Source: Halichondria panicea (lineage: Eukaryota > Porifera > Demospongiae > Suberitida > Halichondriidae). From it: DNA of 64,000 nucleotides. The notes beneath the pieces were generated by a model, which was given only the letters and a program-made list of their open reading frames with translations, did not search any database and was not told the origin of the DNA. The translations under genes and the position numbers were made by a program. The stretch spans positions 1,554,201-1,618,200 of the forward strand of contig NC_087379.1 in assembly GCF_963675165.1 (NCBI RefSeq). The letters are read 5' to 3'. Shown piece by piece: positions 22,161 to 34,918 of this stretch (position 1 is the first letter of the stretch; each line of letters begins with the position of its first letter).

Positions 22161-23106
22161 ATGTTATCCCGACCAACCAACTTCCGCTCCAATCAACTCG
22201 ATCCTCCACTCTCTCCACTCCACTCAAGTCTCCTTCAACTATGGCCCATTCAAGAGACGACCTTCACCAAATCAAAACCCAAAGCAGTGCCATGCCATCA
22301 CCTCGTGGATTTTATGCTGAAAGAAGACGGAATACAACTGAAATACAACTACAGCCACGACAAGCTTATGAGGGGTCTCCTTGAGAAGGATAAAGGCTTT
22401 AAAGATGTGATTTCGACGCTGGAAAGTTGCTGTAAAGACCTGAAACTGAAGCATCAACAAGGAATTGAGGGCCGAGTGAAGACACTGGACATATCTCACT
22501 AACAACTCTATGTTGAATATCAAGACTCTTGTTCCAGGCTCATGGTAGACGACATCAAGTGGGGCAAGATTGCAGTGCTGCTGTTCTTCACGAGCGTACT
22601 AGCCAAACGATTGTATGAAGAGAACAAGACTCCCTTGATAGACAGTATCATTGGATGGCAGACGACATTTCTTCATGACTTCACTCAGTGGATTCTCGAG
22701 CACGGCGGTTGGGTAAGAAATTGTTGTATATGTATTTTCTATTACTTTGTATAAATTCGATGTACTATAATTACTTGTGTGTTTCTTTAATAATATTTTA
22801 TTTCTCCACATCCAGGGTGCCATCAAGGGAGCAGGGAGTATTGATGCCTCTGAGAAAGCCAAAGAGAGAACTGAAAACCAAAGACGTGAGAACCGCCGCC
22901 CTACTGGCTGGCTCACATGTACAGTGGCTGCAATCAGCTTAGGAGTTGCCCTAGTATATAGGAGCTCTCACATTCAAATAGAACACTTTTGCTGGAATCA
23001 CTTAATTCGGACCGACCCCACTCAATCTCTCCTTCATAATCACTTAGTAGTTTTATTTTTACAATTTTCTTTTTATAGCAAATGTTTTCAAAAAAGTTTG
23101 TTATAA
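22161..23106 (+). CDS. Bcl-2 family protein-like gene with an in-frame TAA
   Basis: Bcl-2 family proteins control mitochondrial outer-membrane permeability. Exon 22161-22712 contains a BH4-like HHLVDFMLKEDGIQLKYNY, a possible BH3 (VISTLESCCKDLKLKH), BH1 (DIKWGKIAVLLFFTSVLAKR) and the start of BH2 (FTQWILEHGGW). The acceptor at 22815 adds GAIKG, completing BH2, then a tail-anchor helix GWLTCTVAAISLGVALVY. A TAA at 22500-22502 interrupts the same frame between BH3 and BH1, although spacing across it fits the family. It may be a real nonsense mutation, a very short intron (CTAAC and TTGTTCCAG occur here, but I found no donor that keeps frame), or a sequence error. The stretch after the anchor to 23106 is unusually long for the family. 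Start codon uncertain. Confidence 0.6.
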
Positions 23107-23457
23107 TTATTATCATATCCATTAATAATAATAATTAAGGGTTGCATTATTATATATAATACTATAGAGTTGAGTATACGTTGAAAAACATGTATAATTA
23201 TTTAGCTATAGCTGGAGCTGTATATAATTAATAGTATAATATATAGTATCAGTTGAACTGCTTATGAATCACACAGTACGCATATATAATTATACATGCA
23301 GCTTGAGACATTAATTTACACAAAAATATTATTGATATAGATTATCGGATTCTAAAGATAATCGCTATAATAATTATATGACAAAACAACATTGCTCTTT
23401 CATACAAGAATAAATAGGAGTACACTACTAATGTTTTTTTTTGCAAGCGTCAGTGAT

Positions 23458-24166
23458 TTAGTTCTCAATGTCCTCCACCTTCATGCTCTCGTACTTCTTG
23501 ACCTTCGTACTCTCAGAGGACTGTGAGGGCGTGGCTGAGGGAGGTGGGAGCAGGCTGTGGGCAACAGTGGCAGCAGAGGGAGTCCTGCTCTCATATGCCA
23601 CTGTGTGTGTGTGGGAGGGGGGGTTAGTTGAGTATGCCATACAGTAAGAGGGTGGGATATATATACACACGTATAGTAGCTGATGATACTAGATACTGTA
23701 TTAATACGAACAGCTTTTAAAGATATTCAAAGATATTTGAAGCAAAGGATATGGTTTAAAATACAATGAGACTATTAATTAACTTACCAGTATTGTTGCT
23801 GGTACTGCCGTTGGTATTGGTGGAGTAGATATTTTGGTTCATTTCGTCAAAATTGATATCCAGTGTCTCCAACTTCTCATCCTTTAGTGCCTCCTCTGCG
23901 CTGGGATTGGCGAAGAACACGTCCGGAGTCTTGATAGATTTTACTCTCACTTTAACATCCACACTCTCAGAGACTAGGACGTTTGTCTTCCTCTGACTAA
24001 CTGGAGTAGAGGCCAGAGAGTTGAGCTCGTGGGACTCGAAGGATTGGGTGTCGACATCTCTTCTGTTTCTGTCTGGGAGGAGATAGTAGTCAGTGACAGA
24101 GCCAGAGGAAGGTGGGCGGTTGATGGTTACGTATCGTTCCTCTGAATCATGTGAGGACACCTTGTT
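23458..24166 (-). CDS. C-terminal exons of an unrecognised protein with tyrosine motifs, copy 1
   Basis: Two - strand exons, 23788-24166 and 23458-23600, splice in frame (AATACTG/GTAAGT ... CACAG/TGGCATATG) and end in TAA after KKYESMKVEDIEN. The encoded tail is hydrophilic and Ser/Thr-rich with six tyrosines. One pair, EERYVTI and DYYLL, is spaced like an ITAM (YxxI, 11 residues, YxxL). No transmembrane or catalytic segment lies in these exons, and upstream exons could not be identified between 24170 and 25200. I do not recognise the family; a receptor cytoplasmic tail or an adaptor are possibilities. A damaged copy lies at 47932-48631. Confidence 0.5.
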
Positions 24167-24169
24167 CTG

Positions 24170-25205
24170 TGTACGTGTGGGGAGGAGGGGACAGTTGAGA
24201 TTAGTTGGTTGCTCTACTCACTAACACATAGAATACTGTTCCATGCAATCACTTCGAGTCAATATATGCAATATGTCAGTACAACATACTACCATGAATT
24301 ATAACTCTAGTCTTTAAAGCATACCAGAGAAAGAAAGATTGATTTTCAACCTGGTATCAGATCTTTGACTTTGTGATGCAAACTGTACGGAAAGCGACTA
24401 AATACTACAGGAATATGTCCAATGTCCACCTTTGAACCTTGCATATAAAATACACCTTTTAATGGTAAAAAACCGTTAATATTCAAACTGTCAGAGATGA
24501 GAGCTAGCTAGCTAGGGCCTGGGGCTAGGGGGAACAGACTGCAGTCGTTGCTGTAGCCTCCTTGTGGTGAACCATGTATCCTCTACTATCTATGGTACAA
24601 GTAAGATAAAATTAGGTAGTCTATAAAATTATAATTATATCATCTCAGTACATGCAGTACATGCAGTATACACAATAGCTAGCTGGTACATGGTATGGTA
24701 TAGATACATGTCTGATGTAGATCTAGTATTAGTAACGCTTGTTTGTAAAGACAGACCCTTCGCACCACCTTCACTCTTGTTTCTTCTTTTCCGCTATAAT
24801 TATGTCCATTTACTCCATACGTTTCATACTATCTCACTTGTAATTGTTGTTTCACCATTTCCCAGGCCGTACTGTACAAGTGAAAGCAATCCTTGAGATC
24901 TGCAACGTCTTGGTCTACAAAGAGTCTGTCGTTCACTTCTCATTTCTGGATTCTTAACCCATGTTCCTGTGCATCATTACTGTGTGGCTTGTGCTACACT
25001 GAGTACATATTTTTGTCTTCAAATTTTGAGTGGAGTTTCTACTGGGACTATTGTAGCATTGTCCTTGGGACCGAGGCTACAGACTGCTCTGCCTCATAAG
25101 TGAAGAGGCGAACACAAATGCCAGAATGTTCTTTCACAATAATAATTGTTTTTTGTGCAATAAAACAATGTTTGCTGTATTAATTTCAATAGTGTTACAA
25201 CATGT
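24170..25205. other. Spacer with no supported gene
   Basis: AT-rich DNA. Small open frames of about 68 codons on the + strand have no recognisable domain. A - strand stretch near 24520-24600 could be an upstream exon of the neighbouring unrecognised gene, but no matching splice pair convinced me. Confidence 0.4.
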
Positions 25206-25213
25206 TGGGATGC

Positions 25214-25815
25214 AGGGGCGTAGCTACCATTGTTTCCTGGTTGCCCAGAAACCCCCCCAGGAGCTGCTGAGAAAATTGGGCAGGGCTCCCTATAATTGAA
25301 ATCATGCAGCCCTGCCCATCTTTTCACACGTGGCTGCAAATCAATAATCAGAGCAGCACCGTGAAGCGTTTCACTTTGGCTTTGTCTCAGCTAGTTAGTC
25401 TCAGCTAGCTAGCTACCTCAAACAAAGAAGACCAAGACTTAAGTTCTAGATCTAGTATCAATCCTGAATGCTCCAGTATTCTCAGACTCAGCTCTAAGCA
25501 CAACTTTATTCAGGAAGTGTACAAGTTTAGAACAATCTCAGCCACATGAAACCTCTCAGGTAAATGACATTTAATTGTTGCTCAGCTAGACTAGCAATAC
25601 ACAATTGGCACCTGCATGCCTAGTATGTTACGTCTATAGCTAGCTAGCTTCTCACAAATATGTAAAAAAAGTCATGAACAATAGTCAATAACAGTAGGTG
25701 TGCCCCAATCAAGAGGGTGTGGTACCGGAAGTGGGCGTGACAAAAAATTTCGCGTCGCTATCGCGCCGCTGATTTTTCTGCAGAAACCCCTGTCTCAAAA
25801 GTCTGGCTACGCCCC
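25214..25815. mobile_element. hAT-like non-autonomous element with 8 bp target duplication
   Basis: Ends AGGGGCGTAGCTACC and its near-complement GGCTACGCCCC. The target TGGGATGC is repeated exactly at 25206-25213 and 25816-25823. An 8 bp duplication with short G-rich ends is typical of hAT elements. No transposase frame is present in its 602 bases. Confidence 0.8.
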
Positions 25816-25823
25816 TGGGATGC

Positions 25824-26300
25824 ATGAGCACATTAATTTTAATACCCTGTATGGATCTGCACTAGATCTAGTATTAATTGAAGATTCATGTGCTTCTTGT
25901 CATAATCCTCTGGAGCCGCCCCCACATCATAGATAATTATAAGGTCAAAGTTCATGGACTTAAGCTCTTGTAACTGTACAAGCCACACCTCCTTTTGCTG
26001 CAATAAAGGAAGGGCGTATCTAGTACCATGAACTTTTAGGGCTGCTTGTTTTTGTCATGCTTCACCAATCAAGCTTTCTCTTGACTTTACAGTTTACAGT
26101 CTAGTACAGGTAAGTCAGTAATTAATATAATACTGTATTAATATAAAACTGCATATTTATGGTCCTGTATACGTAAGGCAGCTCTATGAATGCAATAATT
26201 ATATTACAAAGCTGAAAGACTGATTCTTTTCATTGCTATTTATAAGCATTGACTTTACTTTTTCTGTTATAATAGAGCTGGATATATTGCATTCACACAG
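25824..26300 (+). promoter_or_regulatory. 5' flank and first intron of kinase-kelch 3
   Basis: Contains GGGCGTATCTAG (26012-26023), one base different from the box upstream of copies 2, 4 and 5. The untranslated exon ends CTAGTACAG/GTAAGT at 26109, and the intron closes at 26300 (CACACAG), 11 bases before ATG. Unlike copies 2, 4 and 5, no CWF19L1 copy faces it. Confidence 0.45.
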
Positions 26301-26311
26301 TAACGAAGACA

Positions 26312-29300
26312 ATGGCTGTAAATCCACAAACTTTCGAGCAGTTCACTCTGAGACAAATTCGCATCACTGAGAATGAGTTGGGACATGGTTCCTACGCTGT
26401 TGTCATGGAGCTAGAGTATCGAGGACTGAAATGTGCCGGCAAGAAGCTTCACAGAGCTCTGTACGAAGCTGGAATCGGGTATGCAGCACGAAGGTATCTG
26501 GAGGAGTGTCACCTGCTCAGTCAAACTAGGCACCCCAACATTGTCCAGTTTCTGGGAGTCTGTTTTGAGGAAGGCTCTCAGTTCCCCATCCTAGTCATGG
26601 AGTTCCTCCCCACCAACTTGACCAGCTGTCTCGAGCGCTACGGTATTCTCCCCGATGAGATCAACTTCTCCATCCTCCATGACGTCTCACTGGGCCTTGC
26701 CTACCTCCATGGCCAAACACCAGTCATTGTGCACAGAGACCTCTCAGCCAACAATGTCCTATTGTCCACCAACATGATGGCCAAGATATCCGATCTGGGG
26801 GTTGCTCGAATATTGAACCTGACCCCCCTTCAAGTGAGTCGAATGACAGAGACCCCTGGCACCCCAGCGTACATGCCCCCCGAAGTGATGATTGCCGACC
26901 CCCACTATGACACCAGTGTGGATGTGTTCTCCTTTGGGGTCATGATGATTCACACCTTTACAGCAGAGTGGCCACTACCTAAGATCGGTCCCAACAGAAT
27001 CGATCCTGCTAATCCCAATGGTCTGATACCAGTAACGGAAGCTGAACGACGTGAACATTTTCTTCGAAAGATTCCCCCAGACCACCCTCTGATGGACCTC
27101 ATCATGCGCTGTCTCAGCAACAACCCTCAGCAAAGGCCTAGAGCAGCGGAGATAGTGGGTCGGATGGTGGGTGTGGTACTTGAACATCCTCCCTCCTTTG
27201 AGAACAGAGTGGAGATGCTCCAGCGAGTGAGTGCCCTACTGACAGAGAAGAGGGAGCTTGAGGAGGAGGTTGTGAGGAAGGACTCGGCAATCCAGGAGAA
27301 AGTAGGAGAGAACGAGGCACTGGCGGAGGAGAAAAGACGACAAGAAGAAGAAAGTGAAAACACTGTCGAGCGTATGCAGTTGGTGCACTCTGTGGAAACT
27401 GATCAGTTTAAATTGGAGATTGAAAATCTTAAAGGTCAACTCGAAGATAAAGAGACAATTGTTAACACAAAAGATGCATTTATCTTCTCCAAAGATGCTA
27501 GGATTACTGAGGTAGAAACTCGATGTAAGCAACTCACTGAAGAGGTGGAGCAACAAATTGCCAACGTCAACTACACTCACAACGAGCTTGTATCTAAAGC
27601 TACGAAAATAGCTCAACTAGAAACAGATGTCACCAATCTCACTGCACAAGTGGAACAAGAGCAAGCTTGTTTAGCTGACAAAAACTCTATTATCACCCAC
27701 AATAACTTGACTATCGCTCATAAGGCTTCGATCATTGCCTCCAAGGACACTTCCCTTCTAAAGAATAAAACCACCATTCAGAGTTTAAACGACCAACTCA
27801 CCAAAACTAGAGACTACCTGACCAGCAAACCACAGGTGAGCTCCTCAACACTGTACCACTAACTGATATGATACTGAGTATACCATCGCCACCCTAATAG
27901 AAGTAATAGCCTCAAAAATTTCGCGCTTGCGATATTATAATTATTTCCACCCTAATTATGCCTCGAGGCGTAGCCGCACGAGGGATACGGTAAAGCTGAC
28001 TGTGTGTGTGTGTGTGTGTCTGTCTGTGTGTCTGTTCCAGCTGTAACTGCTCAACGGTTGCAATGCGACGAAAGCTAACAGCTTCTATAGGCTTCTAGCC
28101 ACGTTCTCTTGGATTTTGATTCGTGGATTAGCAAACTAAAGCTTCTTTCTTGAGTTATGGCTAGTTTGACTCACATTGAAGGCTGTTGCAGTCTCTTCAA
28201 AATCTTTCATAACATCATCTATCCGCACAAACTTCCTATTTAACATTAGCCTCGATCCCAGGCCGCACTTCCCGCTAGGGAAGTGGGCCTGGTATCGACT
28301 GCTTGCGCATGCGCTAATATCCCCCCGGTATCTGGGGGCTTTGGATAACATCGTTTATGCTCAGTAAAACTATGACATCACAACAAAAGGAAGTGGATTG
28401 AAGGAAGTAGATAGAAAGTTCGATTGAAGGTTTCTAGCCCATCGGATAGCATTCTCTGATAGCTACCCTTAGCCTGCTATGTTAACAAAAGACTCACAGC
28501 CTGCAACAGTGTGGATGACGATCGTCTGAAAGGAGTGACGGCTGATAAGAGCCTATATGGACAGGCCACGCCCATTTAACACTAACTTTGGTGAAAGTCT
28601 ACTATACTACTGCTACTGATTCTATCAGAAGAAAATAGCAGTACAACAAACCTACACAGCTCTGTTTCTAGCTAGCTAGCTATATAGCTCTGTGCATGAC
28701 TTTTAGAATATTTTCTCTGATGTATCCAGTATTATAGAAATATTTACGGGTAAAAAATCCAATATTATAGTATTATAGAAATATTTACGGGAAAAAAATC
28801 CAATAATTTGGCGCATGCGCAAGCAGTCGATAGCAGGCCTTCTTTCAAAGGCCGGTGAAGGAGGCTAATTCAACATATGAGTTAGCCTTGCACTAAAGCG
28901 CTAGCTTTTTGTTAGCTACAATACTTAGAAAATATCTGTTAAAACAGCTAGCTAGCAGTAGCCATTGATCTCTTTGGACACACCCTTTAATTATTCCTAT
29001 GGATGTAATGCGCATGCGCGCTCATTCCCCAGAGAAATAATAATAATCCAAGATCCAGATCCTCCTGGCAGAATCATCTTTGTCTTGAAGGCCTGGTAAG
29101 CCACAAAACACTACCATATAACAATATAGATAACAATATGCATGTACACAGGTCTTTTCTTCTTGCATATTATATACACTGAACTACAGATCCTGGAAGA
29201 ACCAATTTTCTTCTTTCTTGAGGTCCTAGTAAGCCACATAATACAACAATAGATGCATGTAAATAAGTTTTTTCTTCTCAGTGACTTTATATAGATAAGT

Positions 29301-30802
29301 TAACTTTAATATAAAATTCATTATAGAAACTAATATTAATAACACTCTAATACTTTTCAGCGAAAGCAAAAACATGGCGAGAGGCATTAGCACAGCGCCA
29401 GCTTAAACTAATTCAAGGAAGTACCAAGTTCATTCTAAAGCTATTACTGTTCCAATTGAACACTAAGTACATTCTAAAAATTGTTTTTGCGATGCCTCGG
29501 TAATTCGAAGCAAAGTTGTTGTGTATTATAATGTGGGTTGTAATCAATGCACGTACACATCTGTGAATATAATTATTTTGTCACAGTAATCACCACTCCA
29601 ATAATAAGTGTCAAATAGTGTCCCATAGGATTATTTTGTTGATATGGTGTTGCTACGGTAATCTTATCATCTGATGTTAACAAAGCGTACCAGGACATGC
29701 ATATCATACACTCCTGAACGTATGTACCATAGAACGCTACATACAAACTGCTTACATTCCTAAATGTTCCGAGTGATCGTACATGATTAGAATGAATATT
29801 TTCCTGTAAATAATAATTTAAGGCTAAAATAGATTTGTCGTCTTAATATCAAAATGTCTGCAACACAAGTTATTGACTCTCTGTATTCTCCAGTCCCTAC
29901 AGGTTCAGTTGTCCTACAGTCAGTGCTCTGAGGCTCCAGTAAAGATGTCTCGTGGGCGAGCGGTTACCATTAATGGCAAGGTCTACTATGGTGGAGGAGT
30001 CTGTGGCGATGACTACTGTATCCATTGTTACGATCCGCCACAAGACATTTGGTCAACTCTGCCCAGACTTCCTGTACAAGGTTTTGGTCTAGGGGAGGTC
30101 AACGGTGATCTGGTAGCAGTTGGCGGTATGGATTCATCTGGCTATCCATCCAACGTGGTACATGTGTTTGACAAAGAAAGGAACTGGAAACAGACGATCC
30201 CACCCATGCCCACAGCGAGGTGTTCACCAGCAGTCATTAGTCTCCCAATACATCTGATCGTAGCAGGAGGTGTGGTCCCTGGTGGCTACACTGATAATGT
30301 TGAGATCTACAACATCAGCACCTCCCAGTGGAGCGAGACAGACAGACTACCGTATGCTTGTTCTGCCCAAAGAGGAATTGTCTACAACAACACAGTGTAC
30401 CTAATGGGGGGATTTGACGGCTATAATCGAAACAAGGTGTGTGCTGCTCAAGTCGACAAGCTCATCTCAGCAGACCGACAGGATGATGGGAGTGCCAACA
30501 AAGCCGACTCTGTCTGGAATACAATATCCAACACACCGACTTACCAGCCCTCCCCTGTAACGATATCCGACACCCTCTTTGCTGTTGGTGGACTGGATAA
30601 TGAATATGATTTCATTCAAAGGATCTACGCCTACTCATCCTCGATGGACTCCTGGCTCTACGTTGGTGATCTACCATCTCCAATAGCATTCGCTGCCACT
30701 GTGTCACTGTCTCCAACAGAATGCTTTGTGATCGGGGGACTGAACAATGGAAGACAATCTACCGTGCAAAAAATTAGTATCGCAACAACTATTTCTTTAT
30801 AA
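26312..30802 (+). CDS. Kinase-kelch gene copy 3
   Basis: Exons 26312-27835 (508 codons) and 29894-30802 (302 codons plus TAA); about 810 residues. Kinase motifs intact (HGSYAVV, AGKK, HRDLSANN, DLG, PPE), with a few private changes (HRALYEAG after the lysine, SLGLAYLHG before HRD). Long coiled coil with the block ARITEVETRCKQLTEEVEQQ. The blade 1 loop is short (GVCGDDYC) because the Asp run is contracted. Surface residues: RGR (blade 1), QGFG (2), C (3), SA (4), YQ (5), F (6). The separating intron is 2.06 kb and carries repeat R with a nested transposon, against about 230 to 1500 bases in the other copies. It has no DNAJC25 passenger downstream; CWF19L1 copy B begins about 200 bases after its stop. 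Confidence 0.85.
27955..29404. repeat. Dispersed repeat R, copy 2, inside the kinase-kelch 3 intron
   Basis: Colinear with 20630-21473 from TTATGCCTCGAGGCGTAGCC to GCATTAGCACAGCGCCAGCTT, apart from the element at 28247-28867. Its presence in one kinase intron only shows insertion after that gene copy formed, or loss from the others. Confidence 0.75.
28247..28867. mobile_element. TAGCCTC-family element nested in repeat R
   Basis: Ends TAGCCTCGATCCCAGGCC and, inverted, TAGCCTCCTTCACCGGCC. A subterminal inverted pair (ATCGACTGCTTGCGCATGCG) follows. The 9 bp target ATTTAACAT / ATTCAACAT flanks it (28238-28246, 28868-28876), and repeat R copy 1 has the empty site TATTCAACATATGAG (near 20920). 9 bp targets are typical of Mutator-like elements. 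No transposase is encoded in its 621 bases. Confidence 0.85.
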
Positions 30803-31010
30803 ATTTGTTTCTGGAGTGAAACATGTTTGCGTGGAACCAGCCACTCCCCCTTATAGACTATTGCAATGCTGACAATTAAAGTAATAATTATTGTTGATCC
30901 CCATGCATACAGGCCAGTACGTTCAATTTCATCATATAATTAAATTTGAATAATTTGAATACACTCACAAAACAAAGGGATTAATTATTGTGAAAATGAG
31001 AATTGTTAAC

Positions 31011-34000
31011 AACAGTGAAATCAAAGTCTTCCTCATATCTAGAGCAACTTTCGTCTCATCGTCCTTTGTTGCCAGACACGACTTCCTAATTGGGCAGATT
31101 CAGAACAAGAGGAGCAGCCAACACCTCCCTGCAGCCGATATTGCAACTAATAAAAGCATTCAACATGTCATTAATTTTTAATTACCTTCCAAATTGGAGA
31201 GAGAAACGTCCGTACGTATTGTTCCAGGAACTAGAACAGTTTGTGTGTTCACTCGATAGGTATGATGACAGATTTGTGGAAGAGACATTTGCTGAGTATG
31301 CAATAGAAAGGTTAGAGGGTGTGCATTGTCGGTGTGACGAGACTCACGGATATGTTCTTACCTACTCACTTGAGAGTGCTGTTTACCTCATGAGCTCACA
31401 GTAGTAGAAACATACTATAACCTATATTCAGTGATCTGGTTGTTTGTCTGCGTGAGTTGGTGAGAAAATGGTCTTGTGAACACATTTCCCCCATCATCAA
31501 ACTCTGCCAGGAAGTATGGGACACCAGTGTACTCAAGCTGTGTGTGTGTGTGTGTGTGGGTGGGGGAGGTGTGGATGTGTGGGTGTGTGTGGGTGGGTGG
31601 TGGGAGGGGGAACGTGTGTGTAGCAAAACTAATAGATTCTGGAAAAGAGAAGTATTGACTAAAAGCTTAGAGAATGGTACGTAGAACATGGTACAGCTAT
31701 AATGTGTGTTACCTCTGAGGGTGGTGTTTCCCTGGGCACAGTCTCAAGCCCCACCCCATACTCTGCCCATAATCTATGAAGGCTTGTCTCAGAGCATCAG
31801 ATGGAATCTTGGTCACTGGAATAACCTACAGTGACCACCATTACCATCACACACTAACCATACACAACTATCAGTCAACACATACCATACACACACTAAC
31901 ATGTACCTTATTTCTACAAAGTTTTACGAGCTTAAACATACTAGTTCTAATGGCCTCACTCAATAAGATTACAAAGACCTATACTGGTACTTGGAATGAC
32001 ACCACAATTTTTGTTAGACGGCCTCTTTCTAAGCTTTCAGGAAATCATAAAATCGTTAAAATTGAATTCAGCTGAAAGAGTCCCCGAACCATTGAACATT
32101 CCTCCGTCTGCAACATGCCCTCAAAACATTGTAGCCTAATCTCAACACACCAACCATACAGTATCAATCACATCACATGATAATACGGCCTTGACGGTAC
32201 TGACCTGTAGTTGAAGATGCTGTGATTTGTAGTTTCTCTCGAAGATGACACACGACTGATCTTTGCTGTTGAAATACTTCCTCAGAGCACTCTTAAACTT
32301 TCCAAGCTCCTCCAAAACCTCCTACAGTAATAGAGCACAGGTCATACAGTGTACATGCATGATATATGGTATAGTGATCTCTGCTTACACAGTGGGCAGA
32401 CCAACAGTGGCTGTACTAAAGAGGTGGTCTGCTAACACAGGTCCAAACACATGCTATGGAGACTTTGGGGCCCATTAACCTGGCTGTATTATAGAGGGTG
32501 GCCTGCTTACAGGCTGTCCACTACAGACTGCTAAATAGTACACACAATGGAAACATACTCTCCACAATACAAACAATGACTATACACACACAGCAGTGGT
32601 ACACACAGCACATGAACTCACTGGTGGTGCGTCAGTGGAGGCTGCATAGTGACCGATGGGTAGGACCAGGACATGCTCTGGTACCATCCCACCCTTGAAT
32701 AAAGCCAGGTACGTCTATATAGGGTATACAATACAAACTGTTAGTGGTCTGCTATTTGTGAGCTACATTGTATTTTGTATGTGCAGTATTAGCAAGTACA
32801 ACACACTCACATGATCTCCGATGGAGACCACGAGATGTTTCTCCACCTCCTTGCCCCCCAGACAGAACCAGCACGGCCCCCTGGGCTGGGGAGGGGGTCG
32901 TCTCTTTGCAGGGGGTCCTCCGTCCTGTTGTCTCTTCTGTTTGCGATGAGCTGAATTAAGATCCCTCCGCAAAGAAGAAGTTAGGCCCAGCCTCCTCTTG
33001 AGACTCCCTCTGCACTGTGTGTGGGAGTAGGTACACAATAAACTTTGACCTCAGCAAACATGGTGGATTTGAACTACAACACAAATGGTGATATCTAGAG
33101 ATAGGACTCTCAGAGTGCTACATAACGCAAGTTTTTGTTTGGAAAATTGGACAATCTACAAGTATAATTTATTGCTCCTTCAACGATAGCTAGACATTAT
33201 GGGATAATAGTTTTCTTTACCAAAGATTTGACTAGTTCAGTGTAGGGACAGTTGGTGGCAGTGGGTGGTTGCTGAGTCAGCTCTTTCTTGTCCATGGAGC
33301 TCATGGGTGTGACAGAGAATGCATACAGCTACTGCAGGTACGAAGATGATGTCATCATTAATAACATGTAATACTAATGGGACTAGAATGATTTCAACTC
33401 ACTCTTTTTGTCTTGTCTGGATTTCCCACTTGAGCCAAAGCTAAGAATCGTGTCACATGATGTGGCTTGCCTTGAAGAATTTTGTGATTCCTGCATGAAA
33501 TGAAGCACAATACAGTTAGCATCAAAAGTTGTGGAGGTATTACTGTGTAGGGATTTAAAGATGAAGACAAGTAAGATGTACGTATAATTATTAAGCGTTA
33601 AATGAAGTATCTTTGAACGGTCAAAACTTAACCGTTGGTCAAATCACACATACAATACAGTTAGCATCAAAAGGGATGAGGACATGATGTATGTATAATA
33701 GTGTTTTGAACGGTCAAAAGTTTAGTTCTGTTGGTAAAATCACATTCATTTTCTGATTTTCTGAATGCTATAGAAAGATGCCTTTCTGATGATATAATTA
33801 TGTTAAGTCGTAAGTGTATACTTATTTTCAGACTGTTATTAGCAGACTCTAGTATTCTATATACAGGGATGGACGTACTGTACCTGTACGGTATTCTCTC
33901 ATAGAAGGTTTGGTGTAGAGCTGCAAAATGGTAGCGTGGCTTGAGACACATGGCCAGTTTACTCAGAGGCTTTGCCCCCACTGCACTCAGGTCCAGTCCG

Positions 34001-34821
34001 TCCTGCATGAGCATAAGGTATTATTAAGGTACTGGTCCATCCTACAATAACTGGGAGCTAGGTCTCACAGGAGCCACTGTGAACTTGTCCACTGCCATGG
34101 GCCAATCAGACGTGAGAAGAATGTCCACTCCACGGTAGCCCTCTCCACTACACTGACCCTCCAGCCAGGACACATCAGAGTTAGTGAAATATGGTCGCTA
34201 GATGGAGAAACAAAAACTAGTTCAACAACTTCTCCAGGTGATTGGGAAGAGAACTGATCAATAGATTATCTCCCTGGTCTTGATGCTGATAGGTCCTCCC
34301 CTGGTAGCTCCCACTGAGATAGGCCACCCTCAGACCACTGGACGCACTGTACACTCCACGCTGACCTGTAATGGAGTGTGACTCATGTGTGTACTAATAG
34401 AGTGGTTAACAACATGCATACACTGTACCTAGACATGTGACATTGGGGCAAAGCTCTCCTCCATCACGTGACAAGTCTCCATAGAACTGGCCATGCTCAG
34501 TCCAACACGGGCCAAGGATGAACGTCGGTAGAGGCACTGTGCATGGGGGTGTAATAAATGTCAGAGGAAGGTGATTTAATATCGTTTAATTACCTGTTTC
34601 CACCCCCTCCCGATACTTGCTCCACTCCTCCTGGCAGTCAGAGCTAAAGAAAGATCCAACACACAACAGCAGCTACATAAAGGGACAATAAATGCACTGG
34701 CACTGCAGTGAGTGTGTGCATCCATTGTATGTAACTACCTCAAAGTCTTTGTTCTTGGAGAGGATGCTCTGGACTCTGCTAAACAGTTGCTTGAAGTGAC
34801 CCTCCACATCTCCACACCAGA
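31011..34821 (-). pseudogene. CWF19L1: CWF19L1-like gene, copy B (disrupted)
   Basis: - strand exons in the same order as copy A, running from the CGDVEG exon (ending 34821), through CLKPRYHFAALHQTFYERI (about 33880-34003), [20 protein letters not shown] (about 32813-33020) and [13 protein letters not shown] (from 32205), to VIPVTKIPSDALRQAF (31713-31825), the [13 protein letters not shown] exon and the last exon (about 31011-31135). Damage: two bases lost in a TG run just before GDVEG, a 2-base deletion in the FFFDQ segment before CWFCL (shared with copy C), and a deletion in the last exon giving LPN then TAG where copies D and E read NRINW or NQINW. It lies tail-to-tail with kinase-kelch 3 and head-to-head with kinase-kelch 4. 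Confidence 0.75.
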
Positions 34822-34858
34822 CTGAGTGAGGGGGAGAAGGGGAGATCTAGGTGAGTAC

Positions 34859-34909
34859 TAGCCTCGATTCCAAGCCGCTGAGAAATTCAAGGGGCTGGAG
34901 TCGAGGCTA
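34859..34909. mobile_element. 51 bp miniature element, TAGCCTCG family
   Basis: TAGCCTCGATTCCAAGCC faces GGGCTGGAGTCGAGGCTA with only about 15 bases between. The 9 bp target GGTGAGTAC is perfectly duplicated (34850-34858, 34910-34918). The empty site GATCTAGGTGAGTACGCTTG is preserved at about 15670-15690. This is close to the minimum size for a transposed inverted-repeat element. Confidence 0.85.
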
Positions 34910-34918
34910 GGTGAGTAC

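Noticed and set aside
24690-25099. Two adjacent 68-codon + strand frames
   Set aside because: No domain, no conserved copy and no splice pair; composition is that of the surrounding spacer.
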